A stretch of 40,484 nt of DNA from a virus. Of this stretch, positions 16,992 to 25,257 are shown piece by piece. The stretch is taken from IMG/VR virus record IMGVR_UViG_3300047470_000359, positions 1 through 40,484 of that record. One strand, written 5' to 3'. How positions within the stretch are numbered: the stretch's first letter is position 1; each line of letters opens with the position of its first letter. The notes beneath the pieces are model-generated. The model searched no databases, was not told the origin of the DNA, and was given only the letters and a program-made list of their open reading frames with translations. A program made the translations under genes and the position numbers.

Positions 16992-17265
16992 TGCTCGGTA
17001 CCAGAGCTTGCAGGTCCGGTTTCTTCGCCGCCGGATCGAAAGCGATACCCTTCACAGTCAACCACGCACGAAGATCATCGATCTTCATTTTCAGCGGATC
17101 GGTTTCTTCACCACCATCGTCGTCGAGCAACGTGGCAACCCCTAGATGCTCAACGGCAACCAATGCGCAACGATCAGAAACTTCCTGCTCGCCCACTTCG
17201 ATCTGCACGACCTCGTTACCGTCAACCGAGAACGGGAAAGCCGTGGTTACTAAAATAATTGGCAT
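16984..17265 (-). CDS. Small head-region protein with HeH/SAP-like C terminus
   Basis: The product is 93 aa. ATG 17265 has GGAGG five bases upstream and is preferred over ATG 17277, which would overlap that site. The C-terminal part (IDDLRAWLTVKGIAFDPAAK, then KPDLQALV) looks like the short helix-extended-loop-helix (HeH/SAP) motif found in phage head proteins. The N-terminal part is beta-rich. It sits between capsid and connector. Its function is unknown; decoration or head assembly is possible. Confidence 0.75.
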   Translation of the reverse strand: MPIILVTTAFPFSVDGNEVVQIEVGEQEVSDRCALVAVEHLGVATLLDDDGGEETDPLKMKIDDLRAWLTVKGIAFDPAAKKPDLQALVPSND

Positions 17266-17307
17266 AACAACCTCCATTGAACTGGGTGCCCGTAGGCACC
17301 CGTCCGA

Positions 17308-18510
17308 TTACGCAACGCTGAGGGTCAGAACCTTTACGGCCTGGGAGTCGACGAGCATGCCGCCAACGCGCTTGGTGGTGTAGAAGCCAACATAGGGTTT
17401 GTTGGTGTAGGGGTCGCGCAACACGCGGGTACCGATGCGGTCAACGATGGTGTACGCCCGTTTGAAGTCACCAAACGCTATCGCGTTCGCATCAGCCGCA
17501 ACAACCGGCATGTCTTCGTTTTCGGTGATGCCGTAGCCCAGCAAGCTCGATGGTTGGCCAGCCTCCAAGCCCGGGCGCCAGAGATAGTTACCATCGGAGT
17601 CCTTGAGCTTGCGCACATAGGCGACGGTCAGGTTGCCCATCATGAACTTGCCGTTTGCACGGTAGCCGGCTTTTAGGGCATGAATCAGATCGATCAGCTT
17701 GTCACCGGTGATGCCGCCGGCCACACCGGTGACAAGCTTCTGCAGGGTACCGAATGCACGGGCGCCATCCGCGGTGGCGGCCATTGGGTAAGCCAGGAAG
17801 CCTTTCGGTTTATTCGTGCCGTTACCGAGAGTGAAGGCATTGCCCTCTTTCTCGGTGAACTCACGGGCAACTTCCTCATCAAGCCAGGCTTCGGCGTTGA
17901 AGAACATGTCATCCAGGCTGCTCTGGGTGGCTTGCGGGTTGGCATAGATTTCACCCATGAACGCAGAAATCTGCGCCAAGGTTGGCGTGCCAGTAGCCGG
18001 ACGAGGGTCGGTTTCCCCCACCCAGCCAGAGCCAGCGCCACCGAGACTCGCCAATTTTTTGTAGTCCGGTGTACCAACAGTGATCTGGTTGCAGACCTGG
18101 CGCATCGGCGATGCATCATGCAGCAATTTGATGATGTTACGATCCAGCTCTTCCGGCACGGCATAGCCACCATCGGCCTCGACACCGATTTGAAGTGCCT
18201 TGGCTTGCAGGTCACCCAAACCGGTATCAACCCCCTTACGCACAAACTGCATAAATGCGGCCTTGTGCTCACCAGCGGCCTTGGTGTTTGTACCATCCGG
18301 ACGCTTGAGGCTGATCAGCTCTTTTTCCAGAGCTGATTTCAACTCATCCAGTTCGCCCAGTTTTTCGTTCAGCGTGTCGACCTGCCCAGACAACTTACCT
18401 TTTTCGGCTTCCAGGCCTTCGATACGCTTGTCGTTCTTTTCCTTGAACTCGTCGAACTTCTTGCCGAGAGCCTCGGCAACATCCTGCACATCTTTGATTT
18501 CAACAGCCAT
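17308..18510 (-). CDS. Major capsid protein, HK97 family
   Basis: The product is 400 aa from ATG 18510, which has AAGGAG six bases upstream; the ATG at 18534 lacks a site. Residues about 1-70 form a coiled-coil delta domain (KKFDEFKEKNDKRIEGLEAE...). The mature fold follows with GGYAVPEELDRNIIKLL, MRQVCNQITVGT, GWVGETD and GFYTTKRVGGMLVDSQAVKVL. The protease encoded just upstream should remove the delta domain during maturation. Confidence 0.97.
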   Translation of the reverse strand: MAVEIKDVQDVAEALGKKFDEFKEKNDKRIEGLEAEKGKLSGQVDTLNEKLGELDELKSALEKELISLKRPDGTNTKAAGEHKAAFMQFVRKGVDTGLGDLQAKALQIGVEADGGYAVPEELDRNIIKLLHDASPMRQVCNQITVGTPDYKKLASLGGAGSGWVGETDPRPATGTPTLAQISAFMGEIYANPQATQSSLDDMFFNAEAWLDEEVAREFTEKEGNAFTLGNGTNKPKGFLAYPMAATADGARAFGTLQKLVTGVAGGITGDKLIDLIHALKAGYRANGKFMMGNLTVAYVRKLKDSDGNYLWRPGLEAGQPSSLLGYGITENEDMPVVAADANAIAFGDFKRAYTIVDRIGTRVLRDPYTNKPYVGFYTTKRVGGMLVDSQAVKVLTLSVA

Positions 18511-18520
18511 GAGAGGCTCC

Positions 18521-19174
18521 TTACATTCGGTCAAATAGAGTTTTCAGGGATTTCAGTGCGTCGTCGGCACCCGCCTCTCGCGGTGAAACTGCGCCGTAGC
18601 CTTTGGCCATAAAGGCCTTGGCCTGGGAGCCAGAAAACCCAACCTCTCGAAGGGCTCGCTCCACTTTACTGGGCGGCGGCGTTTCACCGCGCGCCAGCAG
18701 AGATTTCACATCAGTGATCCGGGCTTCGTCGTTGGCTGGAAACGTGACTAGGGACACCTCCCACAAGTCGATCGCTTTCAGAATCCATACACCCTTCTCC
18801 TTGTCGTATTCGTAATCGTCGAGCAGATAGCCGATGGACATGCCGGTAAGGCTGCCTGCTTTCATATGCCCGTGCGCCCGCTTCGACAATGGATCGGCAT
18901 CGACCAGTAGCTGGCCTTTGACGTACAGGCCGGTATCGTCTTCGCGCATTTCGGTGTAGATGCCGATCGGCTCGCTCATGTTGTGCTGCCACAGCATGGC
19001 CGGCAGGCGACCTTTTTCTTTCCATTTGGCCAAGGAGTCTGCGAAAGCCCCTCGAACGACAACATCGCCGTAGCTGTCTTCGACACCGAACACGGAGCCG
19101 TAACCTTCAAATTCACCGCTGTCGCTTACCGACTTGATGGTCAGCGGCAGATCAAGGCGCTGTTTTGTCTGCAT
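18521..19174 (-). CDS. Prohead protease, HK97 family
   Basis: The product is 217 aa. FEGYGSVFGVEDSYGDVVVRGAF, the catalytic His motif LWQHN (about residues 62-66) and the catalytic Ser region AGSLTGMSIGY (about 107-117) are all present. It cleaves the capsid delta domain. The C terminus (GETPPPSKVERALREVGFSGSQAKAF) resembles extended HK97 proteases. It overlaps the portal gene end by 23 bases. Confidence 0.96.
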   Translation of the reverse strand: MQTKQRLDLPLTIKSVSDSGEFEGYGSVFGVEDSYGDVVVRGAFADSLAKWKEKGRLPAMLWQHNMSEPIGIYTEMREDDTGLYVKGQLLVDADPLSKRAHGHMKAGSLTGMSIGYLLDDYEYDKEKGVWILKAIDLWEVSLVTFPANDEARITDVKSLLARGETPPPSKVERALREVGFSGSQAKAFMAKGYGAVSPREAGADDALKSLKTLFDRM

Positions 19175-20375
19175 TTGCCGACTCCGGGTTGGTGGTCATG
19201 TTCATTGGGGTCAAGTACACGTCGCCGCCCTCGCGGGGATTCTCGTCCTCCAGTTCGCGGCAGTCGTTGGGGCTCAAAATCCCCCACTGAATACCCTTTC
19301 CGTAGGATTCGTAGCGCCCCTTGAGGTCGCCGCGCATCAGAGCGCCAGCGTTGAATTTCGCGTAATGGGTCAGACGGTCTTTCTCGTTGAGCAGGCCAAC
19401 CTGAATGCGGTGCTCGATACGGGTCATGATCGGAACAAGCGAGTAGTTCACGAAGGCCATGCCCATGTGCTCAATGTTGTTGAGCGTCATTTTTTCCATG
19501 CTGGCCACCAGGTGCGGCGGCACGCGGAAGAGGCCGCAGATCTGCGCCTCGGTCATTTTCTTCGACTCGATGAACTGGGTGTCTTGGGCATTCAGACTGA
19601 TGGGTTTCCACTCCAGCCCCATCTCCAAGATCATCGGCTTATAGGCGTTGGCCACGCCCATATGCTCGCCCTGGAATTCGGTCTTGAGGCGATTGAATGC
19701 CTCGTCGGTAAGTTCCTGGCTGGTTTGCAGAACGCCACTTGTCACCGCACCATTGGTGAATAATTTGGCTGCGTGCGTCTCCATCGCCTGACCGAGCCCG
19801 AGTGCTTGGCGCGCGTAAGCGATTGGATTCAACCCATTCAAACCATCCAGCGTAAACAGCCGGACATGCCAGATCTCATCTTGTGTGAGAACCTTGGTTC
19901 CGGCCTTAAAGTTGACGGTGTATTCGACAGTCCAGTCGTCCTTAAGCCTGGGGGTGACCGAATCCGGGTTGATTGGCAGAAGCTCAACCACGTTGCCCAG
20001 TGCCACAACCTTGTAAGCGAAGAAATTCCCCCGCAAACAGAGGCAGGCCACCAGCATTTCCCAGAACTCCTGCGCGGTCATGTAGCCGTTTGGGGCCATG
20101 GTCAGAAGGGGGTAAAGCCGGTGCGTGTTCGCTGGAAGCCGAACCTTTCCCGTCTGTTTTAGCAGGCGGCATGGAAGCATCCCGATGGACTCGGCCAACA
20201 CGCGAACACAATTGAAAACAGTCAATTGCTGCAGCGCGCTTTGTGTGGTGACCCGTTGTCCCGACTGAGTTTCGTACCCTGCGCCCAATGCCTGGGCAAG
20301 TTTCTCCGGTGTGTCGATAATCTGGGGGTCGCCCTTGATACCGAAGAATCGGCCGATGGTCTTGAATAGCGACAT
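19152..20375 (-). CDS. Portal protein, HK97 family
   Basis: The product is 407 aa. ALQQLTVFNCVRVLAESIGMLPCRL, DEIWHVRLFTLDGLNGLNPIAYARQALGLG and FRVPPHLVASMEKMTLNNIEHMGMAFV are diagnostic of the HK97 portal family. The dodecameric ring is the packaging and ejection channel. The start ATG shares a base with the terminase TAA stop. Confidence 0.97.
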   Translation of the reverse strand: MSLFKTIGRFFGIKGDPQIIDTPEKLAQALGAGYETQSGQRVTTQSALQQLTVFNCVRVLAESIGMLPCRLLKQTGKVRLPANTHRLYPLLTMAPNGYMTAQEFWEMLVACLCLRGNFFAYKVVALGNVVELLPINPDSVTPRLKDDWTVEYTVNFKAGTKVLTQDEIWHVRLFTLDGLNGLNPIAYARQALGLGQAMETHAAKLFTNGAVTSGVLQTSQELTDEAFNRLKTEFQGEHMGVANAYKPMILEMGLEWKPISLNAQDTQFIESKKMTEAQICGLFRVPPHLVASMEKMTLNNIEHMGMAFVNYSLVPIMTRIEHRIQVGLLNEKDRLTHYAKFNAGALMRGDLKGRYESYGKGIQWGILSPNDCRELEDENPREGGDVYLTPMNMTTNPESANADKTAP

Positions 20376-22102
20376 TAGAGCTTCCTGATTCCGTGTTTCG
20401 TGAGGTGGCCGGAGAGGGTTTCCTCTGGAGTGGCATTCATCAGCACGCGACCTATCGCCATGATCAGCGCCACGGCGCCGTCGATCTTGTTGTCGTCACC
20501 CTGTTTGATCGGGCGCACCACGTCATCGTTGCCCGGTAAGTACTTGGCAATCACGTTGCCAATACACCAGGTCATGATTGGATTGCCGTCGTGATGGAAC
20601 CGGCCGGCAGTGATGGCTGCCTCCAGCTCCTTCATCGGGTCGCTCATGTTGGTGTAGTTCTGGGTGATAGTGACGGGATTGAACCCTTCATCATCCAGGT
20701 CGTGAGAAAGCCCCGTCGCCCCGTGGGGGTCGATTGGACACTCGCGAATCGGTGCGAGATGGTTGGCTTCTTTCGCCTCGGCTAGAATTTCTCGGTAATC
20801 GATCTCGGCGCCGGCGGTGGTTTGCAGGTGCCCGGTGTTGATCCAGGCCTGAAACCGTTCCGCCATTCGGCGATTGTCGGTATCTGCGGCTGTGTCTTCC
20901 GGCACCCAGAAGCTGGGAGCAACCGAGTAATAGTGCGTTTTACCATCGATCTCCCGCCAGAACAGGCGAGCCATCGAGTTCATATCTAGCTTGCGGGCCA
21001 GGTCGAAACCGAGCATGCACTCCTGCCCCTCGAACGTTTCAAGGGTCAGCGTTTTGTCTTCGCAGGAGCGCCAGGTTTCAACGTTGAAGAAACCTGACTT
21101 CGCACTCACCCACAGATTCAGGTGCTTGGTTTTGAAGGTGTTGGTGAAGCGGGCCGAGCGAATCGCCCGGGCAAGCTGGCTTTCCAGATACTCCTGGAAT
21201 ACCGACACCCCCATGCAGGGGTTGGCCTTGGCCAGGTTCTTTGGATCAGTCCAATCGTCACCTTCATCCAGCGTCCAGATGTAACCGAACAGCTCGGGAT
21301 CTGGCACCGTGCCGTTGAGCATTTCCAACACTTGACGGCGCTTGTCGTAGCACGGACCTTCGATGTTCGCGCCGGCAGTGGTGATGATGAACATCAGCGG
21401 CTGCCGGCGTGACCCCATGCCGGTGAGCATGGTGTCGTATTGCGCCGAGCTATCGTGTTCGTGGAATTCGTCGATGATCGCGCAGGATGGCGAAGCACCG
21501 TCCCCTGGATTACCGATCAGTGGCTCGAACCGACTGCTGTCAGAGGGAATGTTCATATTCGAGGCGTTGACCTCGATACCGGCCGCCTCTATCAGCATCG
21601 GCGAGCGCATGACCATCAAACGCGCGGGCCGGAAAACCTCCCAGGCTTGCTTCTCGGTCGTGGCGCCCGAGTAAACCTCAGCACCGAATTCGTTGTCTGC
21701 GACGAACATCCCGATTCCAACGCCGGCGGCGATGACGCTCTTACCGTTCTTCCGTGGGACTTCCCAATAGCTTTCACGGAACCGGCGGTGGCCGCCTTTC
21801 TTTTTAACCCAACCAAAGGTGCAGGCCAGGCCGAACAGTTGCCATGGCTCAAGCGTGATGAGCTGTCGTTTGAAGGCCCACTCACCTTTTGTGTGGGGCA
21901 GAAGCTGCATCAGCTTCAGCTTTTTCTCGGCCTTCTTCGGGTCGAACTTGTACGGGAACGACTTCAGCCGACTCGCAGCCACATCATCGAAGTGGCGTTG
22001 GATCGATTGGTGGATATAACGGCATGCCGGGAACTTACCTTTGAGGACAGTCCTTGCCCATGCCATCGCTTTATCAACGCTGGCGTGGGTCGTCCGGGTC
22101 AT
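20375..22102 (-). CDS. Terminase large subunit
   Basis: The product is 575 aa. The Walker A-like motif VPRKNGKS lies at about residues 115-122, Walker B CAIIDE at 208-213, and the C-terminal nuclease has [12 protein letters not shown] starting near 365 with a likely metal-binding Asp. This matches the Terminase_1 (HK97-type) family that pumps DNA into proheads. It starts at the last base of the small subunit stop. Confidence 0.97.
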   Translation of the reverse strand: MTRTTHASVDKAMAWARTVLKGKFPACRYIHQSIQRHFDDVAASRLKSFPYKFDPKKAEKKLKLMQLLPHTKGEWAFKRQLITLEPWQLFGLACTFGWVKKKGGHRRFRESYWEVPRKNGKSVIAAGVGIGMFVADNEFGAEVYSGATTEKQAWEVFRPARLMVMRSPMLIEAAGIEVNASNMNIPSDSSRFEPLIGNPGDGASPSCAIIDEFHEHDSSAQYDTMLTGMGSRRQPLMFIITTAGANIEGPCYDKRRQVLEMLNGTVPDPELFGYIWTLDEGDDWTDPKNLAKANPCMGVSVFQEYLESQLARAIRSARFTNTFKTKHLNLWVSAKSGFFNVETWRSCEDKTLTLETFEGQECMLGFDLARKLDMNSMARLFWREIDGKTHYYSVAPSFWVPEDTAADTDNRRMAERFQAWINTGHLQTTAGAEIDYREILAEAKEANHLAPIRECPIDPHGATGLSHDLDDEGFNPVTITQNYTNMSDPMKELEAAITAGRFHHDGNPIMTWCIGNVIAKYLPGNDDVVRPIKQGDDNKIDGAVALIMAIGRVLMNATPEETLSGHLTKHGIRKL

Positions 22103-22587
22103 CAGCTACTCAATAATTTGGCGAACTCGTTGGTGGAGTGCTGCTTGTTTCCGCCAATGATTCGGCTTCGACTGGACGGGTCCAGGCCCAGAAGAGAGCC
22201 AAAGGTCACCAGTTGCCGCATCGATTCGTTCGCGGCAGTCAATGCCGGGTTCTTCATGGGGCTGCCCTGGGACGACTCAACAACAATTCCGAACCTTTGA
22301 ACGGCCTCTTCGGCCATCCGCCACTTGTCATAGGCGGTGCAGAACGCTTCGACGTTGTGTAAATCAGTCAGTGCAACGACGTGTTCGCGGAGCAATTCCG
22401 GGATCAGCATCTTCCACATCGTGGCGGCGCGTTCGCTCAACCACTCCGGCGGATCGATATTTGTGACCGTAGAAAATTTCGGCTCGGCTGTATTCAACGC
22501 GCGCTTGCCGGGATTTCCGGCGAGTGCTTTTTGGGCCGTTGGCTTGGGTTTGCGACCACGGCCGGCGACCGTGGCGGTGCCCCCCAT
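22102..22587 (-). CDS. Terminase small subunit, P27 family
   Basis: The product is 161 aa. The N-terminal [24 protein letters not shown] motif (residues 9-32) is the P27 signature, and [12 protein letters not shown] near the end completes it. It recognises the packaging site. AGGAG lies six bases before the ATG. HNH upstream and the P27 type point to cos packaging. Confidence 0.95.
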   Translation of the reverse strand: MGGTATVAGRGRKPKPTAQKALAGNPGKRALNTAEPKFSTVTNIDPPEWLSERAATMWKMLIPELLREHVVALTDLHNVEAFCTAYDKWRMAEEAVQRFGIVVESSQGSPMKNPALTAANESMRQLVTFGSLLGLDPSSRSRIIGGNKQHSTNEFAKLLSS

Positions 22588-22733
22588 CGCGCAACTCCTG
22601 ATTTTTTAATTTCGCGGTCGGAAGAAAACGATTGGGCGGACGGTCTAGAAGCAAAAACCTCTGAGGTTTTGACCCTCCCCCTCCCCACCAATGAGAACTC
22701 GTCCCATCAGACCCTGTTTTCGTGCTTTTCGTA
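22588..22733. other. Intergenic segment between HNH and terminase genes, candidate packaging region
   Basis: It contains the inverted repeat AAAACC-TCTGA-GGTTTT near 22655 and a pyrimidine-rich run (CCCTCCCCCTCCCC). In HNH-encoding HK97-like phages the cos site lies close to HNH and the small terminase gene, so this segment or the one beyond 23120 is a candidate. I cannot define cohesive ends from sequence alone. Confidence 0.35.
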
Positions 22734-23120
22734 TCATCTGCGCCTCGGATTGCCCCACCCACCGTCCTCGGTGGCTGTCTTCGAGCTGTGGCAGCTGTGA
22801 CAGAGCGACTGCCAGTTCCCACGGTTCCAGAACAGCGTCATGTCACCTTTGTGGGGGGTGATGTGGTCGACCTCAGTGGCGGCCACAACCTCACCGCGTC
22901 GACCGTGCTCGGCACAGAGCGGGTACTTGGCAAGGAAGCCCTTGCTCGCCTTCTGCCATTTGTACCCGTACCCACGTTGGGTGCTGCTCTCGCGCTGCTT
23001 ATCTACACGCTTTGCTGCGGCGGCTTTGGCAAGATCGGCGTGGCCATCGCAATAGCGCGGGTTACGCGTCAGGGCCTTGCAGCCCAGAGCAGTGCATGGC
23101 TTCTTCGGTCGTAGCGGCAT
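22734..23120 (-). CDS. HNH endonuclease, packaging-associated
   Basis: The product is 128 aa. CTALGCKALTRNPRYCDGH (a zinc-type CxxxxC...CxxH pattern) opens it, and the HNH core is EVDHITPHKGD followed by NWQSLCHSCHSSKT. Phage HNH proteins next to terminase act with it in cos cleavage. The position directly upstream of the small terminase gene fits that role. Confidence 0.93.
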   Translation of the reverse strand: MPLRPKKPCTALGCKALTRNPRYCDGHADLAKAAAAKRVDKQRESSTQRGYGYKWQKASKGFLAKYPLCAEHGRRGEVVAATEVDHITPHKGDMTLFWNRGNWQSLCHSCHSSKTATEDGGWGNPRRR

Positions 23121-23145
23121 CGTTACTCAACTCTCTCGACCGTGC

Positions 23146-23340
23146 TCACTTAGCCAGCTTCGGCTGAAGGATCACCCGGGCAACCATCACCAGCAGGCCC
23201 AGCACGCCATAGGCAATCGGCGGCAGCATGCTCTGTAGTTGCGGTAGCAGCTGTTCAGCAATACCCAGCGCAGCAATCGCGCCACCCGCCTGAACGCTGG
23301 TCATGCTCAGCGCTTGTTTCCAGTTGTCGATCAGTTGCAT
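23146..23340 (-). CDS. Small holin-like membrane protein
   Basis: The product is 64 aa. An amphipathic start (MQLIDNWKQALSMTSVQ) is followed by two hydrophobic segments (about residues 17-30 and 40-58) and a basic tail QPKLAK. This is the pattern of small DUF7940-type holin-like proteins of Pseudomonas phages. It is the third of three consecutive small membrane proteins upstream of the packaging genes, one of which may be an antiholin. Confidence 0.75.
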   Translation of the reverse strand: MQLIDNWKQALSMTSVQAGGAIAALGIAEQLLPQLQSMLPPIAYGVLGLLVMVARVILQPKLAK

Positions 23341-23350
23341 GGATCACTCC

Positions 23351-23692
23351 TTAGGGATTGCGCGGTGGTTGCTTTGCTTTGGCCATGTGTCCGACGGGTT
23401 GATAACCTCTTCGGCGTTCTTCCCCGCCCCAACTCCAATCCTGGGTGAAGATGTACCGACGGCGGGCCCAGGCATACAGCACGACACCGCTATGCAGCGT
23501 CACGGTGAACAGAGAGGCGCTTGCACCACGGATCATTTCGCCGAGCAGGCCGAAGGCACCAATGGCGACCAGGTAGAACGCGATGGCGATGACTGGGTGC
23601 TTGAGCAGGTCGACGGCACGCAGGTATTCCAGCGCAGCCAGTACCACGAAGATGCACAACACGGCATCCGTGCCCGTAAGGATGATGTTCAT
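23351..23692 (-). CDS. Holin-like protein with three membrane spans
   Basis: The product is 113 aa from ATG 23692 (GAGG eight bases upstream). Hydrophobic segments lie at about residues 5-22, 33-52 and 60-76, followed by a basic, hydrophilic tail (WARRRYIF...EERRRGY). This topology fits a class I holin or accessory holin. It starts one base after the preceding holin candidate stop. Confidence 0.72.
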   Translation of the reverse strand: MNIILTGTDAVLCIFVVLAALEYLRAVDLLKHPVIAIAFYLVAIGAFGLLGEMIRGASASLFTVTLHSGVVLYAWARRRYIFTQDWSWGGEERRRGYQPVGHMAKAKQPPRNP

Positions 23693-23693
23693 G

Positions 23694-24017
23694 TCAGGTG
23701 CCTCGCGTTGCAACGAACTGCCCAAGTACAGCCTTCGCGGCAGGAATCAGGTTCATGGCCGTCAGGCCCAGCACGAAAGCGACACCGCAGAGCAGGTAGT
23801 CGTCTGACACCAGCTCCAGCTTGTGAACGAGGTACGCTGTCACCGGTTGTGTCAGGAAGATCGAGAAGAAGAATCCGGTCAGTACCGCAGTGGCGGCCTG
23901 GCCTCGGGTGAGGTCCTTGAGGAAGCCAAGCGACAGGATGGCGCCGACGAAACTGGCCGTCACAACGCCGTACTTTGCTACCAGCAAGCCGGCAGCAGTG
24001 CTCGTTGGTTCAGCCAT
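23694..24017 (-). CDS. Putative holin, three membrane spans
   Basis: The product is 107 aa. ATG 24017 has GGAG eight bases upstream; upstream in-frame ATGs would run through a terminator and are rejected. Membrane segments lie at about residues 10-30, 42-62 and 73-95, with GVVTASFVGAILSLGFLKDL at the start. Together with the two following genes it probably forms the holin module, separate from the distant endolysin. Confidence 0.72.
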   Translation of the reverse strand: MAEPTSTAAGLLVAKYGVVTASFVGAILSLGFLKDLTRGQAATAVLTGFFFSIFLTQPVTAYLVHKLELVSDDYLLCGVAFVLGLTAMNLIPAAKAVLGQFVATRGT

Positions 24018-24035
24018 TGGAGTCTCCACGGGAAT

Positions 24036-24057
24036 AAAAAAGGCCTCATATGAGGCC
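24036..24057 (-). terminator. Terminator upstream of the holin module
   Basis: On the minus strand GGCCTC-ATAT-GAGGCC is followed by TTTTTT. It is a perfect hairpin between the 80-aa gene and the first holin gene, again implying antiterminated late transcription. Confidence 0.85.
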
Positions 24058-24087
24058 AAGCGCAGCACGGAGCAGCGATGAATTGGG

Positions 24088-24330
24088 TTATTCGGCTTTA
24101 TGGATGTCGATGTAATACTCGGCACCCATTTCGAGATGAGCTGCAGTCTGTGCAGTCACGCTCAGTTGAATCTCGCCGTACGGGGTGAGCTTGCCGAAGA
24201 TGGCGTTCTCTTCGCACGGGTTGGCCGACCAGACTGCGCCGAGACGCACGCGATGTTGGCCTTCTGGCTCGGCTTCGACCTGAGGCGAGATGTTGTGGCA
24301 GATCATTTTGCAGCGCACGGTTGTGCTCAT
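24088..24330 (-). CDS. Conserved small phage protein, function unknown
   Basis: The product is 80 aa, beginning MSTTVRCKMICHNISPQ and containing VRLGAVWSANPCEENAIFGKLTPYGEIQLSVT, a beta-rich pattern. It reads like a small single-domain protein common in Proteobacteria prophages near the holins, but I cannot name it. It is the first gene after the candidate late promoter and its leader terminator. Confidence 0.75.
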   Translation of the reverse strand: MSTTVRCKMICHNISPQVEAEPEGQHRVRLGAVWSANPCEENAIFGKLTPYGEIQLSVTAQTAAHLEMGAEYYIDIHKAE

Positions 24331-24442
24331 GTTGCACTCCTCGGTGAGTGCAGGTTTGGTTTATCAGTCTTGCGCCTGCGGGTTCAAATCAGCTCCAGTA
24401 GCACTCCCTGCTCGGAGCGATGGGTGTGGTGGAGCCAAAAAC

Positions 24443-24469
24443 GAAAAAGCCCCGCACGATGGCGAGGCT
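24443..24469 (-). terminator. Leader terminator, tR'-like
   Basis: On the minus strand AGCCTCGC-CATCGT-GCGGGGCT is followed by TTTTCG. It lies about 100 bases after the predicted start of the TTGACA promoter at 24604-24575, reproducing the lambda pR'-short RNA-tR' layout. Confidence 0.75.
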
Positions 24470-24574
24470 TGAAATAGGTCCCGCATGTGCGGGCAGTTGG
24501 CGTTGGTTGTTCTCGCCACTTAGTGCTTGTGGCTGTCAGACGACCGCTTACGGCGGCGAGTCGTGCTCCACATA

Positions 24575-24604
24575 GGTATAGGTGTCAGGGCCGGCGCTTG
24601 TCAA
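24575..24604 (-). promoter_or_regulatory. Candidate late promoter (pR'-like)
   Basis: On the minus strand TTGACA (24604-24599), 18 bases, then TATACC (24580-24575). The -35 is perfect and the -10 fair. It lies downstream of the Q-like module and upstream of all late genes, with a terminator about 100 bases into the transcript and no gene in between. Confidence 0.55.
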
Positions 24605-24617
24605 ACCGGGCTGTCTC

Positions 24618-24836
24618 CTATCGCATGTCGTCTGATAGGGGTGTTTCTTCGTCTGCCTCTGGTGTTGTCCTTTCACCAGGATCCTTCCAATCCTCTGGAC
24701 GATCGTCACTTGGATTTTTCAATGGATCGTACTTTTCTGGATCATCAGGATCTAGCGTCGGCTCATCTGTACCTGGCTCAGGCTTGGATGGAACAGAACC
24801 TTGTGTCTGGTCTTGGAAATCCGAATTAGTAGACAT
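24618..24836 (-). CDS. Small acidic, proline-rich protein
   Basis: The product is 72 aa from ATG 24836, which has GAGG five bases upstream; an earlier ATG at 24947 would run through a terminator. The sequence is almost all D, E, P, S and T (for example EPTLDPDDPEKYDPLKNP) and likely disordered. Function is unknown. It stands alone between a terminator and the candidate late promoter, so it probably belongs to the end of the early transcript. Confidence 0.6.
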   Translation of the reverse strand: MSTNSDFQDQTQGSVPSKPEPGTDEPTLDPDDPEKYDPLKNPSDDRPEDWKDPGERTTPEADEETPLSDDMR

Positions 24837-24929
24837 ACCCACCTCACCATTTGAGGTCCAGGTTTTCTGGGCCGTAATAGTTTGAAAGTGGCTGGTAGGG
24901 AGCGTGCGACTGAGCAGATGAACGGATAT

Positions 24930-24956
24930 AAAAAAGCCCAGCGCCATGGCTGGGCT
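24930..24956 (-). terminator. Terminator after the 46-aa membrane gene
   Basis: On the minus strand AGCCCAGC-CATGGC-GCTGGGCT is followed by TTTTTTAT. It closes the small membrane gene at 24978-25118. Confidence 0.85.
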
Positions 24957-24977
24957 TTGGAAATAGATGTTGGCGTT

Positions 24978-25118
24978 TTACAGGAAGCGGCGGTATTTGA
25001 TGAACACCCAAGCGAAGATAGCCACGCCGACGACTGCAAGCACTGAAAGAAAGACAAACGCAATGGCGTATGGCTCGCCCAATACGGCATCGCTGACGAT
25101 TCTCGCAATGGTTTCCAT
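24978..25118 (-). CDS. 46-aa single-span membrane protein
   Basis: The ORF runs from ATG 25118 to TAA 24980-24978. The product starts METIARIVSDAVLGEPYAIA, has one strong hydrophobic helix (about residues 17-41, AFVFLSVLAVVGVAIFAWVF) and ends KYRRFL, consistent with an N-out/C-in membrane peptide. It is flanked on both sides by terminators (24930-24956 and 25161-25192), so it is a separate unit. Function is unknown; exclusion or lysis control is possible. The ribosome site is weak (AGGGCGCCGG). Confidence 0.6.
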   Translation of the reverse strand: METIARIVSDAVLGEPYAIAFVFLSVLAVVGVAIFAWVFIKYRRFL

Positions 25119-25160
25119 CCGGCGCCCTGATTAAGTTGGGGGATACATGTTCCCAAACTC

Positions 25161-25192
25161 AAAAAAAGCCCAACACACTGGCTGGGCTTTTT
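25161..25192. terminator. Bidirectional terminator after the Q-like gene
   Basis: AAAAAAAGCCCA and TGGGCTTTTT flank a 10-base loop, so either strand ends in a T-run. It closes the leftward early operon after the gene at 25258. Confidence 0.85.
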
Positions 25193-25257
25193 AGTCGTCT
25201 CTCATAACGCGCAAGATCGACATGATGGGGTTAATTTATGATCATTCCGCCACTACG

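Noticed and set aside
21440-22300. 286-codon plus-strand ORF
   Set aside because: It is antisense to the terminase genes, which carry clear Walker and P27 motifs.
24480-24570. 17-codon basic ORF after the late promoter (MWSTTRRRKRSS...)
   Set aside because: It is very short with no good ribosome site; the leader RNA reading is simpler.
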